This document shows, piece after piece, positions 1-7,008 of a stretch of DNA of 18,917 nt. Numbering within the stretch: position 1 is the first letter of the stretch; each line of letters starts with the position of its first letter. This stretch comes from Ga0074139 sp046336825 (GTDB lineage: Bacteria > Bdellovibrionota > Bdellovibrionia > Bdellovibrionales > Bdellovibrionaceae): contig JBKDFX010000183.1 of the NCBI GenBank assembly GCA_046336825.1, forward strand, positions 1 through 18,917, given 5' to 3'. The position numbers were made by a program, and so were the translations under genes. Under the pieces are notes generated by a model. The model ran no database searches. It saw only the letters and a list, made by a program, of their open reading frames with translations, and was not told the origin of the DNA.

Positions 1-222
1 GCCTTGATCAACGGTGGGGCTTCACCAGAAATTGAAATCAATGGAACTAAGATTTCAGAGCAGCTTCCCTTAAGAAACTACCGTTTACCTGCGGGAGTTC
101 CTGTTGTTATTCGAGTTAAAAATAGTTTTTTGGGGACCAAAGCTGAAAGAACTATTGTTCTCGATGAAAATGAATCAAAATCTTTGGAGCTCATTCTAAA
201 ACCTGATAAAGCTCAACCTTAG
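1..222 (+). CDS. C-terminal end of a PEGA-like domain protein (partial)
   Basis: The reading frame is open from base 1 and stops with TAG at 220-222, so only about 73 C-terminal residues are in the window; the TTG at position 4 is probably internal. The visible part reads as a short beta-rich module: a V/I-rich strand with INGG, then ING, then a 'PLRNYRLPAG' segment, then a charged strand and a final 'LELIL' strand before a polar tail. This order resembles PEGA domains, which are surface or linker modules often found at the C-end of kinases and envelope proteins. I infer the family from this pattern only. The acyl-CoA synthetase gene begins 4 bases after the stop, so the two are probably cotranscribed. 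The rest of the protein, and therefore its real job, lies outside the window. Confidence 0.55.
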   Translation, partial: ALINGGASPEIEINGTKISEQLPLRNYRLPAGVPVVIRVKNSFLGTKAERTIVLDENESKSLELILKPDKAQP

Positions 223-226
223 ATTT

Positions 227-1924
227 ATGATCAATAAACCACTTCCACATATATTGCCAGAATTTAGGAACCGAAGCGGAATAGCACTCGTCAATTTTAC
301 ACAAGGCCAACCCGTTGAAATAGATTGGCAAGAGTACTCAAGGCTCATCTCTAAAACCATTTCGGCACTTCATAAAATTGGAGTCAAAGCAGGGTCTCGA
401 GTAGCCATTCACTCGCAAAATAATTTGTCTTGGGTCCTACTGGATCTGGCCTGTCTCCATTTAAAAGCAGTTACCATTCCTATTTACAACAATGTTTTAA
501 ATGAAGAATTACTTTTTATTCTCAATGACTCAAAAGCTGAGTTTTTGTTTTCCAGTCACAATTCCACAAATTTTGAAGCCGACATCAAGAGCTGTTTAAC
601 TTTGAAAACTCTTGTTCTTTTAAATAGCGATAAAACTGATCCTCGAAGTTGGTTTCAGTTTTTGGATAATGGTCATGAATCAGAAATCAATTTTTCAGAT
701 CTCAGCCACTACTCCAATGATGATTTAGTGACACTCGTTTATACATCAGGAACAACAGGCCAACCAAAAGGTGTCTGTTTAACTCATCGGCAAATCACCT
801 CTGAACTGACAGAAGCGTTCTCCTGGGCTGTAAACTCACAAGATCGCACTCACAATTTTCTTCCTTTTTCACATATTCTGGGACGTGTGGAACTTTGGGC
901 CCATGCCTATTACGGATTGACCATGGGAATTTCCGAAGGAAGCGATTTTTTGCGGGATGAACTTAAAATTATTAAGCCTACCTTATTGGTTTCTGTCCCC
1001 CGAATTTTCGAAAAGTTTCATGAAAATATTCAAGTGAGAATGGAATCTCTAGGCATCAAGAGGCACCTTTTTAATTGGGCGCTCGAAGTCGGAAAAAAAA
1101 GTGTGGGTTATCGATTGTCCCGGCGTAAACTTCCACTGGATCTTGCCACTCAATTTGAACTGGCTGATCGGCTTGTGCTTAATAAAATAAGACAACTGTT
1201 TGGCGGAAGCTTACGTTTTGCCATCAGCGGCGGAGCTCCCCTCTCAAAAGAACTAGCTGAATTTTTTTATTCCTGCGGGGTTCTGATTCTTGAGGGTTAT
1301 GGGCTCTCAGAGACCACAGCTGCTATTTTTGTTAATCGCGATCAAAATTTTAAATTTGGGACTGTTGGGCATGCCATTGGAGATGTCAAAATCAAATTGG
1401 CTGAAGACGGTGAAATTTTGATTAAAAGCGACAAGGTCATGACCCAGTACTATGAGAGAGAAGAAGAAACTTCTCAAGCTTTTGAAAACGGATGGTTTAA
1501 AACAGGAGATATTGGCGAAATATTAGAATCAGGACATTTGAAAATTACAGACCGAAAAAAAGACTTAATTAAGACCTCTGGAGGAAAATACGTAGCCCCT
1601 CAAAAACTTGAAAATCTTTTGAAGGAAAATAACCTGATCTCTGAGGCCTTGGTTTTTGGAGATCAAAAAAAATACGTGGTCACCATTATACAAGTGAGCC
1701 CCGAGCTGACCTCTGGCCTGAGTCAAAGGGACTTGGAAGAAAAAATTCGTCTTCATGTCGCCGCTGTGAATTCAAAATTAGCAAGTTTTGAATCTATTAA
1801 AAAATTTGCTTTTGTCCGAGATGTTTGGTCGGTGGACACTGGAGAAATGACACCTTCACTCAAAGTAAAAAGAAAATTTGTTTCTCAAAAATATGCTGAT
1901 TTGATTGAACAATTGTATCTTTAA
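227..1924 (+). CDS. Long-chain acyl-CoA synthetase (AMP-forming, ANL superfamily)
   Basis: This 565-residue protein should activate long-chain fatty acids with ATP to acyl-AMP and then acyl-CoA, for beta-oxidation or lipid building. The ANL motifs are present in order: the phosphate-binding loop YTSGTTGQPKGV at about 172-183, the EGYGLSETT motif at 356-364, the GWFKTGDIG motif at 422-430, the hinge DRKKDLIKTSGGKYVAP at 442-458, and a C-terminal TPSLKVKRK at 542-550 whose K546 is the likely catalytic lysine. The C-terminal form is like that of eukaryotic long-chain and FadD15-type enzymes rather than short-chain acetyl-CoA synthetases. There is no signal peptide, so it is cytoplasmic or membrane-associated. 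The ATG lies 4 bases after the preceding stop and lacks a clear Shine-Dalgarno, which suggests translation coupled to the upstream gene. Its stop overlaps the stop of the opposing barrel gene. The exact chain-length specificity cannot be read from the sequence. Confidence 0.93.
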   Translation: MINKPLPHILPEFRNRSGIALVNFTQGQPVEIDWQEYSRLISKTISALHKIGVKAGSRVAIHSQNNLSWVLLDLACLHLKAVTIPIYNNVLNEELLFILNDSKAEFLFSSHNSTNFEADIKSCLTLKTLVLLNSDKTDPRSWFQFLDNGHESEINFSDLSHYSNDDLVTLVYTSGTTGQPKGVCLTHRQITSELTEAFSWAVNSQDRTHNFLPFSHILGRVELWAHAYYGLTMGISEGSDFLRDELKIIKPTLLVSVPRIFEKFHENIQVRMESLGIKRHLFNWALEVGKKSVGYRLSRRKLPLDLATQFELADRLVLNKIRQLFGGSLRFAISGGAPLSKELAEFFYSCGVLILEGYGLSETTAAIFVNRDQNFKFGTVGHAIGDVKIKLAEDGEILIKSDKVMTQYYEREEETSQAFENGWFKTGDIGEILESGHLKITDRKKDLIKTSGGKYVAPQKLENLLKENNLISEALVFGDQKKYVVTIIQVSPELTSGLSQRDLEEKIRLHVAAVNSKLASFESIKKFAFVRDVWSVDTGEMTPSLKVKRKFVSQKYADLIEQLYL

Positions 1925-2658
1925 AAAATCCAAACTCGAAAGACCAATCCAACAAAGGCTCCCGTGAAATTGTATTTCACATTGGAGCCATCTAGTTTTG
2001 TCAAAGTGGTGCCTTTGGCCAAAGCTCCTCCTGAAAATGAATTTGTTGAAGCTTCAGCTAATTTTAATTTTTTAAAATTTAAGTCTCGGTAACCAATCAT
2101 AAGTTGTAAAGCTGTGTTGTCGTTCCAGTGCCACTCAGTGCCAATACCACTTGTAATCATATTGGCTGTGGATTTTGCTTCAATTGAGAAATCCACATTA
2201 GGAGCAATTGTGAGTCCCGTGTAATCTGTTTTGGCTTGTAGGCTGGCTGTACCAACAGCCCCTTGCAATGAAACTCGGTATGTCTGGGTCTGATGAAGAA
2301 TCAACTCTAACCCGATTTTTGGAGCCAGTACCGTGAGATCGGATTCGTACTCATAATTTGTCGAACCTGCTGAACTGGCCACCCCACCCGATATTTTATT
2401 GGGCTTTAGCGATTCAAAACCAAAAACCCAGGCGATACGATCAGCTCGATAAATAAGCCCAAAATCTGTCCCAATATTTTGAGTGAATCCCTTTGAATAA
2501 TCCGTAGCTGAACTTTCCCCTGCAAAAAAATCTTTTTTGACAGTTGAGGCTGAGTAGTTAACTGACAAATAACCAGCCAACTTAGTTTCTGCCATATTAA
2601 AAACACGTGCCTGAGAAAAAGGATTAAAAAGAAGAACTGTTAAAAAAATGAATCTCAT
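1921..2658 (-). CDS. Outer-membrane beta-barrel protein, unknown role
   Basis: The 245-residue product starts with a short basic, hydrophobic stretch (MRFIFLTVLLFNPFSQA) typical of a Sec signal peptide. It continues with alternating hydrophobic/polar strands rich in G, S, T, Y and aromatic residues and ends in phenylalanine (…VFRVWIF), the usual C-terminal signature recognised by the BAM machinery. The size suits a barrel of about 8-10 strands, of the OmpA/OmpW-like size class. Its ATG overlaps the stop of the secreted-protein gene upstream (ATGA at 2655-2658 on the minus strand), and no Shine-Dalgarno is seen, so translation is probably coupled. It converges on the acyl-CoA synthetase with a 4-base stop overlap. 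No specific family is recognised; a porin or structural barrel is the simplest reading. Confidence 0.8.
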   Translation of the reverse strand: MRFIFLTVLLFNPFSQARVFNMAETKLAGYLSVNYSASTVKKDFFAGESSATDYSKGFTQNIGTDFGLIYRADRIAWVFGFESLKPNKISGGVASSAGSTNYEYESDLTVLAPKIGLELILHQTQTYRVSLQGAVGTASLQAKTDYTGLTIAPNVDFSIEAKSTANMITSGIGTEWHWNDNTALQLMIGYRDLNFKKLKLAEASTNSFSGGALAKGTTLTKLDGSNVKYNFTGAFVGLVFRVWIF

Positions 2659-3131
2659 TTATTGAGGAGATCGACCACAATTCGTGCCGTTTCTTTATTG
2701 CCCTTAATTTGGATAATTTTCATTTTAGTTTGCCGACGCAATTCCATTTTTAAAGTTAAAGTGGCGTCGAGGGGGTCTTGAGTGATTCTTCCACTCTTGA
2801 TAAAAATTGAATTTTTTAAAATTTCCTTCAAAGAATTGTCAGTCATTTTTGATGTTGGCATTTGAGCAAAATCGATGACAATTTCTTTCCCGGAATTAAA
2901 AGCATTGAAATACCCAGGAAGACCTTTAAGTCTGAAACCCTCTTTGGTGCCCACAAAAAAAACCAGGCGCTCGATGTTTTGCTTAGGACTTGAAAGCTTT
3001 TTAACACTTAAAAGACTAAAACCTGAACCCGCTTGTCCCCCGATGTGTCTTTGGGGAGCACTGGGCGCAATGGCTCCATGTCCTACAGCTGCACTTAAAA
3101 CAAAAGCCAATAGAGTTTTACGTAATATCAT
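2655..3131 (-). CDS. Secreted protein, AMIN-like (weak), unknown function
   Basis: The 158-residue protein begins with a clear signal peptide (MILRKTLLAFVLSAAVGHGA). The mature part has two beta-rich stretches: one around 'IERLVFFVG … GKEIVIDF' and a second around 'MKIIQIKGNKETARIVVDL' at the C-end. This alternation of hydrophobic strands ending in 'RIVVDL' resembles AMIN domains, which sit in the periplasm and target envelope or secretin proteins to peptidoglycan, but the match is by eye only. It is the first gene of a two-gene minus-strand unit and its stop overlaps the start of the barrel gene, so the two probably act together at the outer membrane, for example as periplasmic partner and barrel. 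A long inverted repeat lies at 3154-3227, just upstream of its start. Confidence 0.7.
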   Translation of the reverse strand: MILRKTLLAFVLSAAVGHGAIAPSAPQRHIGGQAGSGFSLLSVKKLSSPKQNIERLVFFVGTKEGFRLKGLPGYFNAFNSGKEIVIDFAQMPTSKMTDNSLKEILKNSIFIKSGRITQDPLDATLTLKMELRRQTKMKIIQIKGNKETARIVVDLLNK

Positions 3132-3153
3132 AGGAAAAGCCTAAGCAATCTCG

Positions 3154-3227
3154 AGGCCTTGGTCAGGCATTAACCATCAATAACGCTGCGCAATCAGAAT
3201 GCAAAATGACTCCTGTACCAATGGCCT
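3154..3227. repeat. Bulged inverted repeat (long hairpin) in the divergent spacer
   Basis: Arms 3154-3167 (AGGCCTTGGTCAGG) and 3212-3227 (CCTGTACCAATGGCCT) pair over 14 base pairs with two single-base bulges (3216 and 3222). A short inner CATT/AATG stem (3168-3171 with 3198-3201) can stack inside. It lies between the divergent genes starting at 3131 (-) and 3294 (+), so it could be a 5' leader structure of either transcript, an independent small RNA, or an operator. The arms are seen directly; the function is not known. Confidence 0.6.
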
Positions 3228-3260
3228 GCCTCTTGCTTTGTCTTTGGTGGAACTTTAACT

Positions 3261-3275
3261 GGTGCTTTTTGCACC
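3261..3275 (+). terminator. Small terminator-like hairpin before the 3294 lipoprotein gene
   Basis: GGTGC and GCACC pair perfectly across a TTTTT loop and are followed by TCATTTTT (3276-3283), just before the GGGGG ribosome site of the gene at 3294. The stem is only 5 bp, so it is a weak terminator if it is one. Its place after the 3154-3227 fold suggests an attenuator or the end of a small RNA. Confidence 0.35.
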
Positions 3276-3293
3276 TCATTTTTCGGGGGTTTT

Positions 3294-3779
3294 ATGACAG
3301 GTTTTAAGAAATTATTGGTTTTGGGACTGGCTGCCATTTCTGCTTTAGGAGTAAGTGGTTGCACAGAATCAGATATCGCTTTTGGTGCAGGTGTTATTGT
3401 CGGAGTTATAATTGATGATGGAGGCCATCATCACAGACGCCCCAATCCTCCACGTTACCGAAAATACCGCCGCTACTCAGAAATCAATTTATCTCAGTTA
3501 GCACCCGCTCAACGAGTGGCCATCAAGTACGATTTATCATTGGACCAAGCCCAGAAACTCACTTCAGAATTGCTAAAAGTTCAAGCAGGCGATCTTTCAG
3601 GGTTTAAACATTTGGGCTTTGATAAGTCAGATTTAGTTCTGATGGCACAGGGACATAACCCATCGGCCTCAACTCTGGCCAATTTAGCCCAAGCATTGGA
3701 TCTTGATATCGCACAGGCCCATGAACTGATTCAAAATATTAAAGTCGATGTGGCGGAGGCTCAAGAACGCATGCTATAG
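3294..3779 (+). CDS. Lipoprotein with a His/Arg-rich segment and helical C-terminal half
   Basis: The 161-residue product starts with a basic/hydrophobic signal sequence and a lipobox VSGC, with cysteine at residue 23, so signal peptidase II should make it a membrane-anchored lipoprotein. After the cysteine comes a short Gly/Val-rich segment, then a cluster 'DDGGHHHRRP' and a run of basic and Tyr residues. The C-terminal half (about 65-161) is helical and contains a HTH-like register, 'ASTLANLAQALDLD', which may only be coincidence. The His cluster could bind a metal ion. The start ATG follows a GGGGG stretch at 3285-3289 by a few bases. A secreted protein gene starts 7 bases after its stop, so both are probably in one operon. 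No family is recognised. Confidence 0.75.
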   Translation: MTGFKKLLVLGLAAISALGVSGCTESDIAFGAGVIVGVIIDDGGHHHRRPNPPRYRKYRRYSEINLSQLAPAQRVAIKYDLSLDQAQKLTSELLKVQAGDLSGFKHLGFDKSDLVLMAQGHNPSASTLANLAQALDLDIAQAHELIQNIKVDVAEAQERML

Positions 3780-3786
3780 TCGAGGT

Positions 3787-4293
3787 ATGAACAAAATCTT
3801 ACCTTTTCAAAATTTCATTTCCTTTACAATCGCTCTCACTGTTTCTTCGGTGGCCTGGACTCAGGCCACTCCACAAAAAGCGACAGACTTTTCTGGAGAG
3901 TTCACTCTCAAGCAGGATCATTTTCTAACATCTGAAAATCGCACTGTGAAAGATGTTGTGAACACACTTAAAATCAACGCCATTAATGATTCTGAAGCTC
4001 AAATATTGGTTGAAACCTTCACGCAAAACATGCACCGCTGTGATCTCGTTGGAAAAGCTAAATTCGAAAAGGGTCACCTTGTTTTTAAAAGCCAAATTAG
4101 CCCACAACTGAATCGTGGAAAAAAAGGGCAATGTGTTCTTAAGATTTCAAAAAATCAAGGTGCTGATGGTACTGCTATTTTAAAAGTGGATGACACCGAT
4201 GGAATGTGCCGATTGCAGTTCTGTGGTTTTCAAGCTGAACTCACGGGAGAGTTTAGATCCAAACCCCCCGTTGAAGTAAAAGATAAAAATTAG
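3787..4293 (+). CDS. Secreted beta-rich protein with a paired C..C-G motif, unknown function
   Basis: I take the ATG at 3787 rather than the in-frame ATG at 3748, because translation from 3787 gives a clear signal peptide (hydrophobic 10-24, likely cleaved after WTQA) and starts 7 bases after the lipoprotein stop; the longer start would put a charged prefix in front. The 168-residue product has a beta-strand pattern and four cysteines after the signal (C85, C116, C141, C146). Its end, CRLQFCG…ELTGEF, resembles a 'CxxxCG … G' tail seen in small periplasmic proteins, some of which are thought to be lysozyme-inhibitor relatives; that link is inference. The cysteines could form two disulfides in the periplasm. 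The stop overlaps by 4 bases the stop of the convergent barrel gene. Confidence 0.75.
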   Translation: MNKILPFQNFISFTIALTVSSVAWTQATPQKATDFSGEFTLKQDHFLTSENRTVKDVVNTLKINAINDSEAQILVETFTQNMHRCDLVGKAKFEKGHLVFKSQISPQLNRGKKGQCVLKISKNQGADGTAILKVDDTDGMCRLQFCGFQAELTGEFRSKPPVEVKDKN

Positions 4294-5060
4294 AATCCGA
4301 AACTTAACTTTAATCCATAACGAGTATTGCCAAAGGCTTGGCTGTACTCAGCTCCCAGTTTCAACAGTAGCAAATTGACTTCCACACCAGCTAAAAACTG
4401 AGTTCCTGATACAGTCTCTGAACTTGAAGCAGAAGCCGAGTACGCACCATCAAAAATTGAAGTGGTGGCTGAAAGTTTATTTTTTGAACTTAACATACCA
4501 ACACCGATGTAAGGCTCAACAACAGGAATCATCGGGCTAAAAAGCAATTGAGCACCTGTGATAGTTGTTTCGTTTTTTACATCGTTTGTTCCATCCTGCG
4601 TGAAGGAAAATTTGGCGTTAGATGAAAATCCACGAAGAGCTAAATTCACTGGCAAAATGGGGATCACGTCATTGATATTCCACTTGATCGCCACTGAACT
4701 GTTTTCAAGTTCAGCTCCATCCGCTTTTGCACTTGGAGTCATCACAGCTTCAAAAGCGATTCCAAATGGAATCCCGACAGATCCCATGAGTCCTGCATTA
4801 AAAATGCTTTTTAGTTCGCCACCATTGGCTTTTGCAATGTCATTGATTTTAGGTACATCTGTTTGAGCTGCCGTCAAACCCACTTGAAAGCCAAAGACAG
4901 TGCCCAACTTGGAGGCCCCCATCAGTGAATTGTGAGCGAAGTTTGAACCAAAACCTTTTGCCAAAGTTTTCATGTTGTCTTCTGTTAATGCAGTTCCCAA
5001 ATCCACGGCCGACCAAGATACGAGTGGCGCCAGTAGCATCGAAATAACGAGATTTTTCAT
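4290..5060 (-). CDS. Outer-membrane beta-barrel protein, possibly DUF6588-like
   Basis: The 256-residue protein has a signal peptide (MKNLVISMLLAPLVSWSA) and then alternating strands. Among them are the features 'VFGFQVGLTAAQTDVP', a central block of Gly/Ser/Thr-rich strands, and a C-terminal strand ending in phenylalanine (YGLKLSFGF), typical of outer-membrane barrels. The stretch with GFQVG…VP near residues 55-70 recalls DUF6588 barrel proteins, but I cannot confirm it. The start ATG (5058-5060) follows a good Shine-Dalgarno, GGGGA, by a few bases on the minus strand. Its 3' end overlaps the stop of the plus-strand gene by 4 bases. It lies 82 bases downstream of the HTTM-like gene on the same strand and probably has its own promoter, because of the gap and the strong ribosome site. 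Confidence 0.8.
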   Translation of the reverse strand: MKNLVISMLLAPLVSWSAVDLGTALTEDNMKTLAKGFGSNFAHNSLMGASKLGTVFGFQVGLTAAQTDVPKINDIAKANGGELKSIFNAGLMGSVGIPFGIAFEAVMTPSAKADGAELENSSVAIKWNINDVIPILPVNLALRGFSSNAKFSFTQDGTNDVKNETTITGAQLLFSPMIPVVEPYIGVGMLSSKNKLSATTSIFDGAYSASASSSETVSGTQFLAGVEVNLLLLKLGAEYSQAFGNTRYGLKLSFGF

Positions 5061-5142
5061 AAATATCCCCTTTCATGGTCATATTAGACTCTGAAGCTAA
5101 GTTCGCCATCTTTAAATTATTTTATCTCGACTGGACTGGACC

Positions 5143-5832
5143 TTAACTTCTTGAAGTGAACCATAAAAGAGCTGGATAAGATGACAACCAAATCCAAAAA
5201 AATCGATTTAAACCGAAAAATATAAAATTACAAAAATGAAATAAAATACCTAACGAAACATAAATTATTGTAAGTTTGTAATTTAAAAGAGCCAAAGGAA
5301 AGCTGAGCTCAAAAAGCAAAGTGGCCCTGGATAAAAAAAGGGCTTGGCGAGGACTCAAAAATATTTTTTGCCAATCCTGCTTTTGTAAAGGGCTCATCTG
5401 AAGAAATCCAATTAGACTTTCACCAGTCCACCACTCACGATTTTTAGCTTTCGCCCAGCCGGCCAGCACATAGGAACTCGTCACCAATAAAGCGATGTAA
5501 AAGAGACCGTTGTTATCATTTTCGTTGAATTTAGCAATAAATAAGCCCGTCAAAAGGACAAAGGACATGTTGTCACTGCCACCGTTGAAATTTCCTTTCC
5601 ATTTTAGAATGAGATAAAAATAGTTCACAGCAAAGATGACAGGAAACACCCAAGAAGAATGAAATAAGATTCCTAAAAGACTAAATAAATAAATAATAAA
5701 TAATAAATATAATTCAATTTTTTGCTTTGCTTGGGCTTGCATGGCAAAAGCATCTTTTAATTTGAAATATTCAATTAAAAATAAAAAGTGAGAGAAGACA
5801 AACAGACCACAGACCCAAATTAGTGAATTCAT
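5143..5832 (-). CDS. HTTM-like multi-pass membrane protein
   Basis: The 229-residue protein is very hydrophobic with about seven membrane segments (roughly 1-20, 40-57, 60-77, 90-103, 108-127, 165-184 and 186-206, plus a C-terminal one). Two conserved-looking marks are NFNGGSDNM at 81-89 and SYVLAGWAKAKNREWWTGES at 120-139, followed by a C-terminal 'FHFCNFIFFGLNRFF' segment. These fit the HTTM family (relatives of vitamin K-dependent gamma-carboxylase, with the 'GiaKl…W..G' motif). Bacterial HTTM proteins have mostly unknown substrates. The ATG overlaps the stop of the small gene upstream (ATGA, 5829-5832), so the two are translationally coupled. Its AT-rich codons (the run near 5682-5714) encode a membrane helix. 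The family call is from motifs seen by eye. Confidence 0.75.
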   Translation of the reverse strand: MNSLIWVCGLFVFSHFLFLIEYFKLKDAFAMQAQAKQKIELYLLFIIYLFSLLGILFHSSWVFPVIFAVNYFYLILKWKGNFNGGSDNMSFVLLTGLFIAKFNENDNNGLFYIALLVTSSYVLAGWAKAKNREWWTGESLIGFLQMSPLQKQDWQKIFLSPRQALFLSRATLLFELSFPLALLNYKLTIIYVSLGILFHFCNFIFFGLNRFFWIWLSSYPALLWFTSRS

Positions 5833-6260
5833 TTTTGAAGCCTCGCAAAGCTTTCACTTTCAATCCAAAGATCTTCAATCATTTTCTGGTTTTGATAGCT
5901 TTGAATCTGAATTCTGAATTGGAACCAATCATATTTTTGGCCACTGAGCTCAGATGCCACTCGGTTTTTAAACCAAAGATAAATCTCATGATTAGCCAAT
6001 TCATTATTATTTAATTTTTGACACTCTTGGAATAAACGCATCAGCAAGGACAGCTCCCAATGCATGAGATTCACTTTTTCATTGATAAATATATTTTGTA
6101 AACTCAGCTTTTGATGTGGGTGCAAAGGTTTCCAATCTGACAAAACCATTTTATCAGAGAATCGGTAGTCAAGACGAGGAACTCCCCCCAAACGATCAAA
6201 AAACTTCCAATAGGGAAACAGCGAGCGACAGTTCTGCAGAATTCTTTGAAGAAGACCCAT
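5829..6260 (-). CDS. Small soluble partner of the HTTM-like protein, unknown family
   Basis: The 143-residue product has no signal peptide or membrane helix and looks helical. A conserved-looking block near the start, 'FPYWKFFDRLGGVPRLDYRF' (residues 15-34), is followed by 'DWKPLHPHQ'. The C-half is rich in W, E and Q and looks amphipathic. I do not recognise the family. Its position just upstream of the HTTM-like gene, with a 4-base ATGA overlap, suggests a dedicated partner, possibly cytoplasmic or membrane-attached. The start at 6260 has no obvious Shine-Dalgarno, so a different start cannot be excluded, but no in-frame ATG lies further upstream near it. Confidence 0.65.
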   Translation of the reverse strand: MGLLQRILQNCRSLFPYWKFFDRLGGVPRLDYRFSDKMVLSDWKPLHPHQKLSLQNIFINEKVNLMHWELSLLMRLFQECQKLNNNELANHEIYLWFKNRVASELSGQKYDWFQFRIQIQSYQNQKMIEDLWIESESFARLQK

Positions 6261-6399
6261 AGCTAATTGTGAACTGCCGGATTACAGCAATCAAGAAAAG
6301 CAATGAAGGTCACTGTCGATCCTTTATTCACCTTAGATGGATTAATTGTGGATTAGCTTTGATTTGAGCTGGCTTCACGCTTGCAAAAATGTTGAAATT

Positions 6400-6405
6400 G
6401 GAGGA
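6400..6405 (+). promoter_or_regulatory. Shine-Dalgarno deciding the 6410 start
   Basis: GGAGGA is followed by TTTT and then ATG at 6410. This supports the ATG at 6410 over the in-frame ATG at 6389, which has no such site. Confidence 0.75.
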
Positions 6406-6409
6406 TTTT

Positions 6410-6991
6410 ATGCAGTTTGGACCATGTCGTTCCTTCTTAATTTTTATCGTTTTGGTAGCCTCACTTGTCGGCTGCAATCAAAAAAAGTCCTCCTCGCCAG
6501 GCACTTCAACTCAATGTTTAGTGAACCCTTACACCGGAATTTGCGATAACTCCTATTATGGTGCAGCTCCTGGCTTCACTCCCTATCCGGGAGCTCCAGG
6601 TTACAGTGCAGATCCCTATTCTCAGTACCGCTATCAATTGGATCAGTATTACAATTCTCAGTTTGGTGGCTTGTCCCATCTGTGCGCCTGCCCTCCCGGA
6701 AGTCGTCCTGTCTATAACGGATCCCTTGGAATTGGATGTGCGGCTCAGCAAATAATTCCTCAAAGCCAATCCGTGTATTTCCACGGTTTGTTACGGTACC
6801 ATGGCTCGGCCTACAATGGTCACTACGTGAACATTCCCCAAATTTCCAATGTGCATAACAATTCAGCAACCGGTTGTTACTCCAATGTGGCCTGGAGCTG
6901 TGTTGTGGGACAAGTGAATCAATGCCCCACTGGAACCACGTGTAAAAGTGCTGGAAATAACAATTCCCCCATTGGGATTTGTGCTCAGTAA
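6410..6991 (+). CDS. Cysteine-rich outer-membrane lipoprotein
   Basis: The start is the ATG at 6410, set by the GGAGGA site, giving 193 residues. A signal sequence ends in the lipobox LVGC with cysteine at residue 22. The mature part has ten further cysteines (36, 45, 92, 94, 110, 156, 164, 172, 178 and 191), a Pro/Gly/Tyr-rich stretch near 50-72 (PGFTPYPGAPGYSADPY) and two similar cysteine modules: CACPPGSRPVYNG…GC (92-110) and CPTGTTC…GIC (172-191). This spacing suggests several disulfides in an extracellular or surface domain. I do not know a named family. The neighbouring secreted gene starts 17 bases after the stop, so the two likely form an operon that delivers proteins to the surface. 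The role is not known; binding or adhesion is only a guess. Confidence 0.75.
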   Translation: MQFGPCRSFLIFIVLVASLVGCNQKKSSSPGTSTQCLVNPYTGICDNSYYGAAPGFTPYPGAPGYSADPYSQYRYQLDQYYNSQFGGLSHLCACPPGSRPVYNGSLGIGCAAQQIIPQSQSVYFHGLLRYHGSAYNGHYVNIPQISNVHNNSATGCYSNVAWSCVVGQVNQCPTGTTCKSAGNNNSPIGICAQ

Positions 6992-7008
6992 CCAAAGGGC
7001 AGTAACAA

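Noticed and set aside
3748..3786. Upstream ATG for the secreted protein ending at 4293
   Set aside because: It would add a charged prefix before the signal peptide and overlap the lipoprotein gene; the ATG at 3787 is better.
5682..5714. A/T-rich run resembling a simple repeat inside the HTTM-like gene
   Set aside because: It encodes an intact membrane helix (LYLLFIIYLF) in frame; the repeat comes from AT-rich codons, with no sign of phase-variable slippage.
6389..6409. Upstream ATG for the cysteine-rich lipoprotein
   Set aside because: The GGAGGA site at 6400-6405 favours the ATG at 6410, and the longer form puts acidic residues in front of the signal.
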